Of a stretch of DNA of 64,000 nucleotides, positions 48,105-58,152 are shown piece after piece. Position 1 is the stretch's first letter, and every line of letters starts with the position of its first letter. Source of the stretch: an uncultured Porphyromonadaceae bacterium. GTDB taxonomy: Bacteria; Bacteroidota; Bacteroidia; Bacteroidales; Muribaculaceae. A model generated the notes under the pieces. The model was not told the origin of the DNA, did no database searches, and worked only from the letters and a program-made list of their open reading frames with translations. The position numbers and the translations under genes are program-made. Location: positions 1 through 64,000 of the forward strand of contig CANPMT010000004.1 in NCBI GenBank assembly GCA_947575235.1, in the 5' to 3' direction.

Positions 48105-48157
48105 CACGAAAGCTGAAATTATCTCGATAAACGGGTGAGATAATTTCAGCTTTAGTG
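48105..48157. repeat. Long palindrome, right copy
   Basis: AAAGCTGAAATTATCTC-GATAAACGGGT-GAGATAATTTCAGCTTT, perfect 17-bp arms extended by CAC/GTG after one mismatch; core shared with 46631-46685. Confidence 0.95.
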
Positions 48158-48191
48158 CTATTATTGGTTGGCTGCTTTGGGTCCAGGTCGC

Positions 48192-49901
48192 TTACTTGAG
48201 CCACCAGTTGTTGCGGTCGGCGAGACGTGCCTCGGCTGATGCAGGGTCGGCGAAACGACGGCTTACCTTTGTGGCAAACCATTTGTCGCCCTCTGTCTGA
48301 TGACGGCTCATGCGCAGAAGATCGAAGAAGCGGTTACCCTCGAATGCGGTCTCGGCGGCCATCTCCTCAAGAATCTGCTCCTCAACCCAGGCAATCTGCT
48401 CCTCTTTGCTCAGACCCTCTGGAATGACGTATTCGGTAGCCTTCGACACTCCCAAGCCGCGTCCGCGGGCTGCCGTGCCACGGTTTCTGTCGAAAACAGC
48501 ATCCTCGAAGTTGAGCCATGTCTCGTGGCCTACCCACTCCTCCGGATCAATCTTCGGGTCTACCTCGTTGTTGACAACCTCGTTGCGGAGTCCATATTTC
48601 AGCACTGCGAATGCCATGGTGGGTTTCCCGGCACGGTTGATGGCCTCGGCATAGCGGAGGTAAAGATGTGAGTAGCGGTAGATGGCGAGCCAGTTCAGGA
48701 TAATCTGACCACCATTCTCAAAGATAGGATTGTTTGGATTGCTTACCTCGGAATTAATGGTAGATGTGAGCGCGAACTTGCAGATAAGGGGCTGTGTGGT
48801 GAGCGAGCCTAACCCGGTGCTCGAGAAGGAGACAGGCTCGGTGGCATGTCCGGCGGCTGCCGGAACCATCTCGCCACGGGTGTCGCCGGACAGGACTGAA
48901 TAGGTGGGTATCTCCTCCGACTGCGAGTAATAATGCTCCTTGCTGTTCATCTCGTTCATCCACCAACGGGCAGGTGTAAGCTGCGGAACGGTATTGTAGG
49001 TGAGGTTTACAAGATTGGTGTGATACTCCTTAGCATCCTCGGCATAAGGTATCATCGCGATTGTCTCACTCTGATAAGAGAGTAGGAAGCTTAATTCTGA
49101 AGGGAGGAGCTGCTGCACATTCTCCCACTGATTGCTGTAGCCGCCGGTCATGGTGATGTCATGCTCCGTCATGTAGAGATGATAGAGTGCGGCTGCCTCC
49201 TCATAACGGTTCTGATAGAGATAGAGGTCGGCGAGAAGGAGTTCGGGGGGGATGATGAAATAGTGGGAGGGTTTGTTGTCGACTGTGCCATAGGCGATGG
49301 TCTCACCCCCGGCGTAGGGGGTGAGTTCATCGATGAGACGGTCAATGAGATTGTCGAGGCTGACCATCTCATGCTCCTCCTCGGTGGCTTCGAGCGACAG
49401 GAGAGGTTCCGTAATCCAGGCAGCCTTGCCATATGTGAGGCCGAGCTGCAGATAAGTCCACGCTCTCATGGTGCGGATGCTGATATACTCAGGGAGAAGC
49501 ACCTTCTCGTTGCGCTCCACGAGGAGAGTGTCGAGCTTTGTGAGGGCGAAGTTGCAGTTATTTATCACCGAGTAATAGTCGCGGCGTGAGGAGTAGGAGT
49601 TATCGGCCGAGGGGGAGAATGAGGCGATCTCCTGCAGTTCGGACGATGCCGTTGCCGGCACATCCACGAGGTCGCCGCGCAATTCTCCGAGCAGCACATA
49701 GCGCTCGCCTAATTTCTGGATCTGGCTCACGATGCCCATGGCTGAATAGCGGGCGTCGTTGGTGTCATAGCCTCCAAGGCCGTCGATGTCGACAAAACTC
49801 TCGGTCTTTGTCTCCAGCATATCGGAGCAGGAGGTCATTCCTGCGCCGAGAAGGGCAATGATTGCAGCCGGTATGATATATTTAGCTTTCATGAGAATCA
49901 A
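48192..49901 (-). CDS. SusD/RagB family nutrient-binding lipoprotein
   Basis: Lipobox MTSCSD; TPR-like SusD fold, C-terminal FEGNRFFDLLRM. Confidence 0.93.
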   Translation of the reverse strand: MILMKAKYIIPAAIIALLGAGMTSCSDMLETKTESFVDIDGLGGYDTNDARYSAMGIVSQIQKLGERYVLLGELRGDLVDVPATASSELQEIASFSPSADNSYSSRRDYYSVINNCNFALTKLDTLLVERNEKVLLPEYISIRTMRAWTYLQLGLTYGKAAWITEPLLSLEATEEEHEMVSLDNLIDRLIDELTPYAGGETIAYGTVDNKPSHYFIIPPELLLADLYLYQNRYEEAAALYHLYMTEHDITMTGGYSNQWENVQQLLPSELSFLLSYQSETIAMIPYAEDAKEYHTNLVNLTYNTVPQLTPARWWMNEMNSKEHYYSQSEEIPTYSVLSGDTRGEMVPAAAGHATEPVSFSSTGLGSLTTQPLICKFALTSTINSEVSNPNNPIFENGGQIILNWLAIYRYSHLYLRYAEAINRAGKPTMAFAVLKYGLRNEVVNNEVDPKIDPEEWVGHETWLNFEDAVFDRNRGTAARGRGLGVSKATEYVIPEGLSKEEQIAWVEEQILEEMAAETAFEGNRFFDLLRMSRHQTEGDKWFATKVSRRFADPASAEARLADRNNWWLK

Positions 49902-49906
49902 ATGAA

Positions 49907-52900
49907 TTAGAGATTGATTTTTACGCCGAAGGTATATTCACGGGTAGAGGGTACAAGACCGGTGTCGATACCCATATAGAGGGGTGTGTAACCGGCATAG
50001 CTCTCAGGGTCGGCACCAAGATATTTGGTCCAGGTCTTGAGATTGTTCATTGCAAACCATACCTCGACACCCTGGATGAAGGGGCTGTGGATAGGGATGT
50101 CATAACTGAGCTTGAGCGATTTCCATTTCAGGTAGGAGCCGTCCTCGATCCAGCGGTCGGAGAAGCGTGAGTTCCCCATGGGGTCGCCGTAAGTGGCGCG
50201 GGGTATGTCGGTCTCCTGGCCGTTGGCCACCCAGCGGTTCATCATCGCAGTTGACTGGTTGTAGATGTTGCTGCCGCTCTCAAGGTTAGCGCGGAGTGCG
50301 TTATATACGTCATTGCCTGAGGCGAATGTGAAGATAGAGGAGAGGGTGAAGCCCTTCCAGCTGAGACGGAGGTTGAAGTTGCCGAAGATATCGGGGTTAG
50401 GGTCGCCGATAATCTGACGGTCCTTGGCGTCGATGATATGGTCGCCATTGTCTACGAAACGCATGTCGCCTGCCTCGAAACGGGTCAGAGATCCGTCGTT
50501 GTTGCGGATTGCAAGGTCAGCGGCAGCCGCATCGGCTGCTGTCGAGAACACACCGTCGGTCTTGTAGCCGTAGAACACGCCGATCGGCTCCCCTACGGTT
50601 GTGAGCACCTGTGCCCCGGCTATATCGGTGGTGAACTCACCGTCGTTGAGGCGGGTCACCTTGTTCTTGTAGTGACCGATTGCCGCGCCGAGGTCGAACT
50701 TGAAGTCGCGGGTATCTACCACACGTACTGTTGTCGAGAAATTCACACCGGTGTTCTCCAGCTCACCGCCGTTGGTCCAGAAGGTCTTGAGACCAGACTC
50801 CTCGTTGAGGTTCTTGAGCATGAGGAGGTCGGTGGTCTTCGATTTATAGAAATCGAACTGCCACATCCAGCGGTTGGCAAACCAGTTCATGTCGAGACCC
50901 ACGCGGAATGTCCCGGTAGTCTCCCATTTAAGTTTGTCGTTGCCGATATTGGCAATCACCGATCCGAAGCCGTGGCCGGCGAGGGTCTGGCTGGCCAGAT
51001 AGGTCATGTTGGCAAGGGAGGGTATGCGGTCGTTGCCGGCTTTCTCGTAACCGATGCGGAGTTTCATCATGTCGATGGCTGTGAGCGAACGCATGAAATT
51101 CTCAGAGGAGATAAGCCATGCGGCGTTGACCGAGGGGAAGAAGCCCCAGCTCACGCCACCCATGCGGAGTGCGTCGGGCGCGTTCTTGCCGAATAGCGAG
51201 GAGCTTTCGACAGATGCCGCCACATTGAGGAAGTAACGCTTATAGAGTGAGTAGTCGCCGGTGAGATACCATGCGATGTTGCGCCACTGCGTGTCGAGAC
51301 CCTCCGAGAAACGGAGGTTGGCGTCGGTCTGGCCGAGCGCGTTCATATGGTCTGACGACACGTTGTGACCCTCACCGTAGCTCCAGTTGTAGGTGTCGTT
51401 CTGGAAACGGTAGCCAAGCCGGAACTTGAGGTTGTTGACGTAAGAGCGGAGAGGATTGTAGACACCGTGAACGTCAAGGTTAAACACTGTGTGGCGGCTC
51501 ATGAGGGTGCGCACCTCATTGCGCGAGATGGCGTAGACCTCACCGTTGTTGTTATACATCGGCACCTCCTCCACACCGTAGTCGGGAATGAAGTTATTCT
51601 CCTTCACCTTGTCGAATGTGTAGCCTACGGTCGCGGCCACTTTCCAGGCATCGTTGAATACATACTGCGGTGTTGCGGCGAGGTTGAAACGGTAGTTGCG
51701 GTTGTCGGCCTTGGCAAGGTCGAGAATAGAGAGGGGATTGCCTACGTTGAGCTCATCCACGTCGGAATATTTCAGAGTCACATCCCCTGTGTTGCTTATC
51801 ACGTTGGGATGATAGAGGGGCGACTTTATCATCGAGAGATAAGTGGGTGATGACACGGAATTGATGCCGTCGTCGAAGAGATGCCATGTGGCCTGGGCGA
51901 AGGCTATGTCGAAACGTAGTTTGAAGCCGGCCCAGAGATTGATGTCGGAATTGAAGCGGATGTTGAGGCGGTCGAAGCTTGTCTCCTTCACCGAGCCGTC
52001 GTTTTTGGTGTAGCCGAGCGAGAAGCCGTAGAGGGCACGGTCGTCACCGCCGCGTACATTCACGCCATAGTTCATCAGGAGGCCGCCACGTGTCGAGAGT
52101 CCGAGCCAGTCGGTGTTGTTATGATTGGCCTTGTAATGAAGCGAGGTGGGATCGTCGTTTAGGAAGTCGAAACGGTCGATGAAGCTTGCCTTGTCGCTCA
52201 TACCGCCGATCACGTCAGAGACGTACAGACGGTATTGCGAGGCGTCCATCACCGGGATTGAGCTGATTTTCTCGCGGAATCCCACGGAAGCCCAGGCCTC
52301 GATTTTAGTGGCCTCGTCGTGGGCGCGTTTCGTGGTGATGTAAACCACGCCGTTTCCACCCTTGGCTCCGTAGAGGGCCGTGCCGTTGCGGAGCACCGAT
52401 ATGCTCTCGATATCATTGGGGTCGATCAGAGCGAGTGGGTTGCTGAAATGCCCGTCGATGATGCTCTCGTTGAAGCCGTCGGATGTTGCCCACACAACCC
52501 CATCGACAACGTAGAGGGGCTGCGAGGAGGAGTTGATTGAGTGGAGACCCTCGATGAATACGGCCGTTCCGGCGCCGGGCATACCTGAACGGTTCACGGC
52601 GAAGAGGTCGCCCTGAAGGTCGGCCACTGAATTGTCGGCTGCCGCCTCACCGATGCTGAACTCCGACACGGTGGCCGAGCCGGTGACATCGAAAGTCTTT
52701 GAGGCGTCGGATCCCATGGGGTTGGCTGAGGTTGTGGCGAAGAGTTTTATGTCGAGGGTGGAGGAGCCTCGCAGAGGCACGATGATTGTATTGAATCCGG
52801 GTGCCTCCACACGCAGGGTGACGTTGCCGTCGGGCGCGGTGAGCTTATATTCACCCTCGCCGTTGGTCATGGCGGTGGCTGAGCCGTCAACCACCGAGAC

Positions 52901-53044
52901 ACGCGCTCCGGGGAGCACCGCACCGGTGCCGGCATTGGTAATCTTGCCCACCACTTGGGTGTCGGCCAATGCTGTCAGCGGCATACCCGCGAGGAGGAGT
53001 GCCAAGGAAGCCGCTTTTGCTGATTTGATATATTTCGATTTCAT
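49907..53044 (-). CDS. SusC/RagA family TonB-dependent receptor
   Basis: CarboxypepD-reg-like N-terminus, plug, ISVLRNGTALYGAKGGNGVVYITTK, beta-barrel C-terminus. Confidence 0.95.
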   Translation of the reverse strand: MKSKYIKSAKAASLALLLAGMPLTALADTQVVGKITNAGTGAVLPGARVSVVDGSATAMTNGEGEYKLTAPDGNVTLRVEAPGFNTIIVPLRGSSTLDIKLFATTSANPMGSDASKTFDVTGSATVSEFSIGEAAADNSVADLQGDLFAVNRSGMPGAGTAVFIEGLHSINSSSQPLYVVDGVVWATSDGFNESIIDGHFSNPLALIDPNDIESISVLRNGTALYGAKGGNGVVYITTKRAHDEATKIEAWASVGFREKISSIPVMDASQYRLYVSDVIGGMSDKASFIDRFDFLNDDPTSLHYKANHNNTDWLGLSTRGGLLMNYGVNVRGGDDRALYGFSLGYTKNDGSVKETSFDRLNIRFNSDINLWAGFKLRFDIAFAQATWHLFDDGINSVSSPTYLSMIKSPLYHPNVISNTGDVTLKYSDVDELNVGNPLSILDLAKADNRNYRFNLAATPQYVFNDAWKVAATVGYTFDKVKENNFIPDYGVEEVPMYNNNGEVYAISRNEVRTLMSRHTVFNLDVHGVYNPLRSYVNNLKFRLGYRFQNDTYNWSYGEGHNVSSDHMNALGQTDANLRFSEGLDTQWRNIAWYLTGDYSLYKRYFLNVAASVESSSLFGKNAPDALRMGGVSWGFFPSVNAAWLISSENFMRSLTAIDMMKLRIGYEKAGNDRIPSLANMTYLASQTLAGHGFGSVIANIGNDKLKWETTGTFRVGLDMNWFANRWMWQFDFYKSKTTDLLMLKNLNEESGLKTFWTNGGELENTGVNFSTTVRVVDTRDFKFDLGAAIGHYKNKVTRLNDGEFTTDIAGAQVLTTVGEPIGVFYGYKTDGVFSTAADAAAADLAIRNNDGSLTRFEAGDMRFVDNGDHIIDAKDRQIIGDPNPDIFGNFNLRLSWKGFTLSSIFTFASGNDVYNALRANLESGSNIYNQSTAMMNRWVANGQETDIPRATYGDPMGNSRFSDRWIEDGSYLKWKSLKLSYDIPIHSPFIQGVEVWFAMNNLKTWTKYLGADPESYAGYTPLYMGIDTGLVPSTREYTFGVKINL

Positions 53045-53055
53045 TGCTGGCAGGA

Positions 53056-54654
53056 TTATTCAGTTACAGGTATTAAGTAGATGCGGTCAATCCAGAAACG
53101 ACGGGTGTAGACTCCGTTGGTGTATTCCGAGTTGGTTATGTTTACCGATACGTCGATCGAAGTGTTGATGGTCTTCGAGTTGATGTCATTCAACGGATTG
53201 TTGAGCCAGAGACGGTCGGTGAAGTCGCTCGTGGGGAACTCAAAACCGGAGGCCACCTTGATGGTGGTGACTTCTGTGGGGGAGGTGACGAAGTCATCCT
53301 CAGCGAAGTCGGTCTTGGCTGCTTTGCCGTTGTCAGGATTGATGTAGTTGAGGGTGAACTTTACGCGGGTGCAGTCTTTTGTCTGGGTGGCATCCTCGAC
53401 CGAGGCGGGCACCATCACGGCATATACGTCATACTTCCCTGAGAGCACGTCGGGAAGCTTGAAGTTCATGGCCGGGACAGTACTTGCGGTACGTCCTGAG
53501 ACGGCTATGTAGCTATGGCCCGAAATCTGGTTGTAGAGAGGGTTGCTGCTGTCGATAAGGCGCGTGAAGACTGTTGTGTTACGTCCGGTGGTGCTGTATG
53601 CGCCATCCTCCGCCTCCACCTCAATCTCCTTGTTGAAGGTGTGAAGGGGGTCGAGGTTAAGAGCCGATGTGAGATAGATCATGCCGTTCGAGGCCTCTTG
53701 TGCCGTTGAGCCGGCAAACATACCCGCCACGTCGGGGATAATGCTCCCGGTAGTCGTCACCTGACGGCCCGAGGGATTTGTCAGCTCACCGTGGAAGACG
53801 AGATCGCTCACCAAAGCGAGTGAGGTCTGCACATCCTGGATGGAGTCGGCGATTTTTGCGTCGGCGTTATACACCTTGAAGTAACCGCGCGTCTTCTCGT
53901 AGGCGGCTCTCCATGCGGCATTGTCGGGCACAAGCATCGAGAACACCGAATCCTCCGCCTCAATCGGGCCTATGCCGTAAAGCACACTCTCAAGAAGGGG
54001 GTTGTAGGGGATTGTGACGGTGTCGTAGATAGTGTTGCCGTTCTCGTCGATATCGAGCGCGGTGCTGTTCTCCTCGTCAAACTTATCCTCGTCGAAACGG
54101 GCAATGAAGTCGGCTAAAAGTGAGCACTCGGCGTGGGTGTCGATATATTCGCGTATGTTGTAGCGGTAAGGGATAGCCTCCGCCAGCACATGGAGCACGC
54201 CGTTGCGTGCGCGCATATCGCTCTGCTCAAGGGTTACGCCGCTGAAGGTGTTCCCCTCGAAGCGTCCGATTTTCCCGTTGAGCATCCTCACCCCCTTTTC
54301 AGAGGAGGTGGAGGATGAGATATTGTAACGGGCCACGTGATTGTTGACGATGCGCTTCACCTCGTTGATGTCGGAGAGGTCTACGCCTGCGAGGGCAGCG
54401 TTCGAGGGTGCCCATACGGTGTAGGTCTGGGTGGTGTTGAGGGTCTCCTCAAGACCGGCGGCCTCAATCATCCCGGCAAATGTCGAGAGGTCGGGGTTGC
54501 TCTTTATGAGCTGCAGCACTGTCTCGTTGACAGTCGAGCCTTCGGCCTCGCCGTAGTGGTTATCCCACTCGTTTGAACAGGCGCCCAGAGGGAGGAGCGA
54601 GCCGAGGAGAATGGCTTTCAGAAACTTGGCTGAATTATGATTGATCATTTTCAT
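53056..54654 (-). CDS. Fasciclin (FAS1) domain lipoprotein with C-terminal beta-sandwich-like region
   Basis: Lipobox LGACSN; YTVWAPSNAAL and SMLVPDNAAW FAS1 motifs. Confidence 0.88.
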   Translation of the reverse strand: MKMINHNSAKFLKAILLGSLLPLGACSNEWDNHYGEAEGSTVNETVLQLIKSNPDLSTFAGMIEAAGLEETLNTTQTYTVWAPSNAALAGVDLSDINEVKRIVNNHVARYNISSSTSSEKGVRMLNGKIGRFEGNTFSGVTLEQSDMRARNGVLHVLAEAIPYRYNIREYIDTHAECSLLADFIARFDEDKFDEENSTALDIDENGNTIYDTVTIPYNPLLESVLYGIGPIEAEDSVFSMLVPDNAAWRAAYEKTRGYFKVYNADAKIADSIQDVQTSLALVSDLVFHGELTNPSGRQVTTTGSIIPDVAGMFAGSTAQEASNGMIYLTSALNLDPLHTFNKEIEVEAEDGAYSTTGRNTTVFTRLIDSSNPLYNQISGHSYIAVSGRTASTVPAMNFKLPDVLSGKYDVYAVMVPASVEDATQTKDCTRVKFTLNYINPDNGKAAKTDFAEDDFVTSPTEVTTIKVASGFEFPTSDFTDRLWLNNPLNDINSKTINTSIDVSVNITNSEYTNGVYTRRFWIDRIYLIPVTE

Positions 54655-54675
54655 GACGTTGAATCGGTTGATGAA

Positions 54676-56535
54676 TTAATAGATGTCCTCGCGGTCGATA
54701 AGGCTCGTGGGGATAAGCTCGATGTAATCACCATGGAACTCCTGGTCGGGTGCGTAGACGTTCTTGCCGCGCAGATAGTGGGCGCCATACTCCTGGAAGT
54801 TGAACTGTCCCACGATTATGCGCAGGCATGCCGCCATGTTGCGCAGTGATGTGCCACCCTGCTGGGTTGTCCACACAGAGGCGGGAGCCTTCATGTAGCC
54901 ACGGTTGCGCATCGCCTTGTCGTTCTCGGCTATGCCGGAGGGTGAGAGGAGTTCGTCAGATTCCCAGCCCACCATCGGGTCGGTTCCGGCGATACGGAGG
55001 TCGCGTGGGATTCCCTGAATCTCTCCGTCGACGAAGAGCTGGGCGATTCCACGCCATGATTCCTGTCGGTAGCCTATCCTCACCTCATATGAACCGGGAG
55101 GCACCGGGAGCATACGCAGTGTGAAGTCATACCATCCGTTGAGCTTCAGCTCGTCGGCCTCGAAGTTGGTCCAGCCGTCAGAGGCCCACATTGTAATCTG
55201 GGTCTCGTCGGAGAATTTCAGGTGGTCGCCGCAGAAATCGTTGGGAATTACATAGCCTGAGTAACCCTCGGGGGTAGTGGTGAGAGTCCAGCGGATATTG
55301 TTGTTGGTGAGTTCCGGGGGCACGTTGTAGAAGTCGAAGCGGAGACGCTTGTTGAGCACATCGTTCACCATAGCATCCTCATCATATACGAGCATATCGG
55401 TAAGGCCGTGTACGAAACCGTTCACCGCGCTGATTCCGGCATTGTTCTCGTCGATGCCGACGTAAGAGCCGTTGCTGCGCTGGTTGATTTTGTTTCCGGC
55501 CTTGATCTCCATCAGGCGGTAGGTGTACATAGTCTCGTAATACTCCGCGCGACGGTCCATGAAACTCACTGCGGTGCAGGGACCGTTATAGAGGAATTCG
55601 TTGGTGTTCATCTGGCGGTCGAGCATATGGTAGGCCACGAACTTGTAGAGGGCGTTGGAGGGGTCGGTATAATTGCCGCGTGCCTCGGTGCCGTAATAGT
55701 TCTCGGCGTAAGCCACGAGCTGGTCAAGGTTTGAGATGCCGTTGGCGTTCATCACGTCGTCGGTCTCGGCGAATACGGTGAATCCGAGACGTTTCACAGT
55801 AGGCACGAAGAATTTCATGCCGTCGCGTGTCACCTCCCCTTCGGGATAGGGAGCCACGTAGCTGTCGTCGTAGAGAGCCTCGGTGCGCTTGTAAAGCCCG
55901 CTGGCCTCCATGGCCTGTGCGAAGATCGAGAATTTCCCATGCTCCTTCATCGCGTCGAGAGGAAAATCGTTCGAAGGCTCGATGACGTTGTTGATCAGAT
56001 GTATCACACCGTTGTGCACCTCGATATCCTTCTCTATGATAAGGGTTGTCTTGTTCACATAGATTGCCAGACCACCGGCCACGCTCTCATCAGCCTTGAA
56101 AGAGATGGTCAGGTAATTGTCGCTCATGGTCTTCTCGGGGAGCGAACCCTCCTCGAAAGTCTCCGACTTATAGTCGTTGCCGAGACTCTTTATGACGTGG
56201 TTGTAGACAATCTCGCGTTTCTGTTCGTCAGAGAGCTGGTCGTAGCCGCCGGCCAGATTACCGATATATCTCTCCAGAGCCTCGTCGGAGGGGAGGAAGA
56301 GGGTGTAGTGGCCGTAAGATGATAGGAGGGCCGAGTTGCCGGTGTCGTCGAGAAGACGGGCGAAGAGGGAGTATCCCTCCGTCTCATGGGCGTAGCTCGA
56401 TACGGTCTGTCCGGTGAAAGTATAGTATGAGCCTTCGTCAATGTCGTCGCCGCAAGAGGTGAGCGAGGCTGCGAATGCGCCGGCAAGGAGCATTGCGGCG
56501 ATACGGGCTCGATATTTCAGTATATTCGGATTCAT
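54676..56535 (-). CDS. Fasciclin (FAS1) domain lipoprotein with C-terminal CBM-like region
   Basis: Lipobox LTSCGD; YTLFLPSDEAL; C-terminal WYDFTLRMLPVPPGSYEVRIGYRQESWRGIAQLFVDG. Confidence 0.88.
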   Translation of the reverse strand: MNPNILKYRARIAAMLLAGAFAASLTSCGDDIDEGSYYTFTGQTVSSYAHETEGYSLFARLLDDTGNSALLSSYGHYTLFLPSDEALERYIGNLAGGYDQLSDEQKREIVYNHVIKSLGNDYKSETFEEGSLPEKTMSDNYLTISFKADESVAGGLAIYVNKTTLIIEKDIEVHNGVIHLINNVIEPSNDFPLDAMKEHGKFSIFAQAMEASGLYKRTEALYDDSYVAPYPEGEVTRDGMKFFVPTVKRLGFTVFAETDDVMNANGISNLDQLVAYAENYYGTEARGNYTDPSNALYKFVAYHMLDRQMNTNEFLYNGPCTAVSFMDRRAEYYETMYTYRLMEIKAGNKINQRSNGSYVGIDENNAGISAVNGFVHGLTDMLVYDEDAMVNDVLNKRLRFDFYNVPPELTNNNIRWTLTTTPEGYSGYVIPNDFCGDHLKFSDETQITMWASDGWTNFEADELKLNGWYDFTLRMLPVPPGSYEVRIGYRQESWRGIAQLFVDGEIQGIPRDLRIAGTDPMVGWESDELLSPSGIAENDKAMRNRGYMKAPASVWTTQQGGTSLRNMAACLRIIVGQFNFQEYGAHYLRGKNVYAPDQEFHGDYIELIPTSLIDREDIY

Positions 56536-56561
56536 GATCAGTAGTTTTGTTGGTTAGCGGG

Positions 56562-58124
56562 TCAGTTCATGCTGATGTCGGTCGATGACTTGTAAAAGGG
56601 ATTCTGCACGAGCAGCGTGTTGACACGCAGTTCAGTGGTGTTGATGGGCATGAACAGGGCATCGTATGAACTCAGTTTGCTTGATACGGTCGACTGGTCA
56701 AGGTCGGCATATTTCGGCACGAGGTATGAGCTTACAATGTTGCTGAAGTCGGAGCGGTGATGGTTGATGCGACGGATAAGGTCGAAATAACGTTTACCCT
56801 CGAAAATCAACTCACGCTGACGCTCCTTGTAGATGAAGTCGAGCACACGGGTCTGCCCCTGGTAGTTCTCATATTGCAGGGAGCCTGCGCCGAGCGACGG
56901 GTTTGCGCGGTCGTAGGTGAGGGTGGCGAGACGGAACGCCTCCTCAAGGTTGGTGTTCTGCTCCGCCATAGCCTCCGCCTTCATGAGATACACCTCGGGA
57001 AGACGGTACACGATCCAGTTGCGGTCGCCCGGAGAAAAGAGGGTATAGTCGCTTGAGTTGACAGTTGAAGCTGTGAGCTTGGTGGGGTCGAGCGAGGCGA
57101 TATACTTCATGACGGAAGTGCCTGTTGATGTGTTGGAGTACATGTACATACGGCCACGGTAGTCAGTCTCGTCATAGAGGGGAGAAGTGGAGGCCTCGAA
57201 GTCGTAGGGCACCATCTGCATGGAATACCCGAGATTGCTGGGGCCGTAGCAGTCGCGGAGGGCACCGTTCTCGACAGTGGTGGAACTCATCTGGAGCTCG
57301 AAGATGCTCTCCGAGGAGTTGCCGGTGATGAATACCGAGCGTCCGAAGGTGGTTGAGCCTTCGAGCGAGACGGGGTTGACTCCGTCGTTGAGGACACGGT
57401 TGCAATATTCGATGCACTCGTCATAACGTCCGCGCCAGAGGCACATGTCGGCTATCAGGGTGCGGATGGCGTTCTGGGTCATGCGCCCTTTGGTGTAGGC
57501 GGTGTTGCTCCATGAGGCCACTGCAGTAGGCTCCACTCTCTTCAGGTCTTCGATGAGCCAGTCTATGAGTTCATCCGGATCAGACTGGGGCATGAGAAAT
57601 TCCTGGGTGTCGTCGATTGTGGGTTCGGTCACGAACGGTATGTCGCGGAATGCGCGCACAAGATTGAAGTAAGTGAGTGCCCGCACACCCTTCACCTCGG
57701 CGATATAGCCGTTGAGCTGGGCCTGGGTGAAATTGGGGTCGTTCTCGAACGCCACTGGGGCGAAATGCTCCACGGTGTTGCAGAGATTTATCACCTCATA
57801 GAACGCCTTCCACTCAGAATAGGAGTTGGAGGGGAGAATGTTGAGGTTGCCTATGTAAGTGATGTTGGTGTCGCCGTTGCGCGGGCTCACGATGAGATTG
57901 TCCGAGCGGAGTTCACCCCAGATTATGAGTCGCTTGAGATAGTCGTAGCTTGCCATGGAGTGATAGCACTTCATGGTGACGGCCAGGACATCGCTCTCGC
58001 TCTGCCAGTACTCGTCGAGCACCATCTGGTCGGAGGGGCGCAGGTCGAAGAAGTCGGAGCAGGAGGTAAGCGAGCTCACTCCGAGCATGGCCATGGCGAT
58101 ATATTTGATTGCTTTCTTAAACAT
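56562..58124 (-). CDS. SusD/RagB family nutrient-binding lipoprotein
   Basis: Lipobox LTSCSD; SusD C-terminus ELIFEGKRYFDLIR. Confidence 0.93.
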   Translation of the reverse strand: MFKKAIKYIAMAMLGVSSLTSCSDFFDLRPSDQMVLDEYWQSESDVLAVTMKCYHSMASYDYLKRLIIWGELRSDNLIVSPRNGDTNITYIGNLNILPSNSYSEWKAFYEVINLCNTVEHFAPVAFENDPNFTQAQLNGYIAEVKGVRALTYFNLVRAFRDIPFVTEPTIDDTQEFLMPQSDPDELIDWLIEDLKRVEPTAVASWSNTAYTKGRMTQNAIRTLIADMCLWRGRYDECIEYCNRVLNDGVNPVSLEGSTTFGRSVFITGNSSESIFELQMSSTTVENGALRDCYGPSNLGYSMQMVPYDFEASTSPLYDETDYRGRMYMYSNTSTGTSVMKYIASLDPTKLTASTVNSSDYTLFSPGDRNWIVYRLPEVYLMKAEAMAEQNTNLEEAFRLATLTYDRANPSLGAGSLQYENYQGQTRVLDFIYKERQRELIFEGKRYFDLIRRINHHRSDFSNIVSSYLVPKYADLDQSTVSSKLSSYDALFMPINTTELRVNTLLVQNPFYKSSTDISMN

Positions 58125-58152
58125 TTCTTTTTCGATTAATCCGGTTGAAGAA

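Noticed and set aside
50438-51196. 252-aa plus-strand ORF antisense to SusC
   Set aside because: Shadow ORF within a strong SusC CDS.
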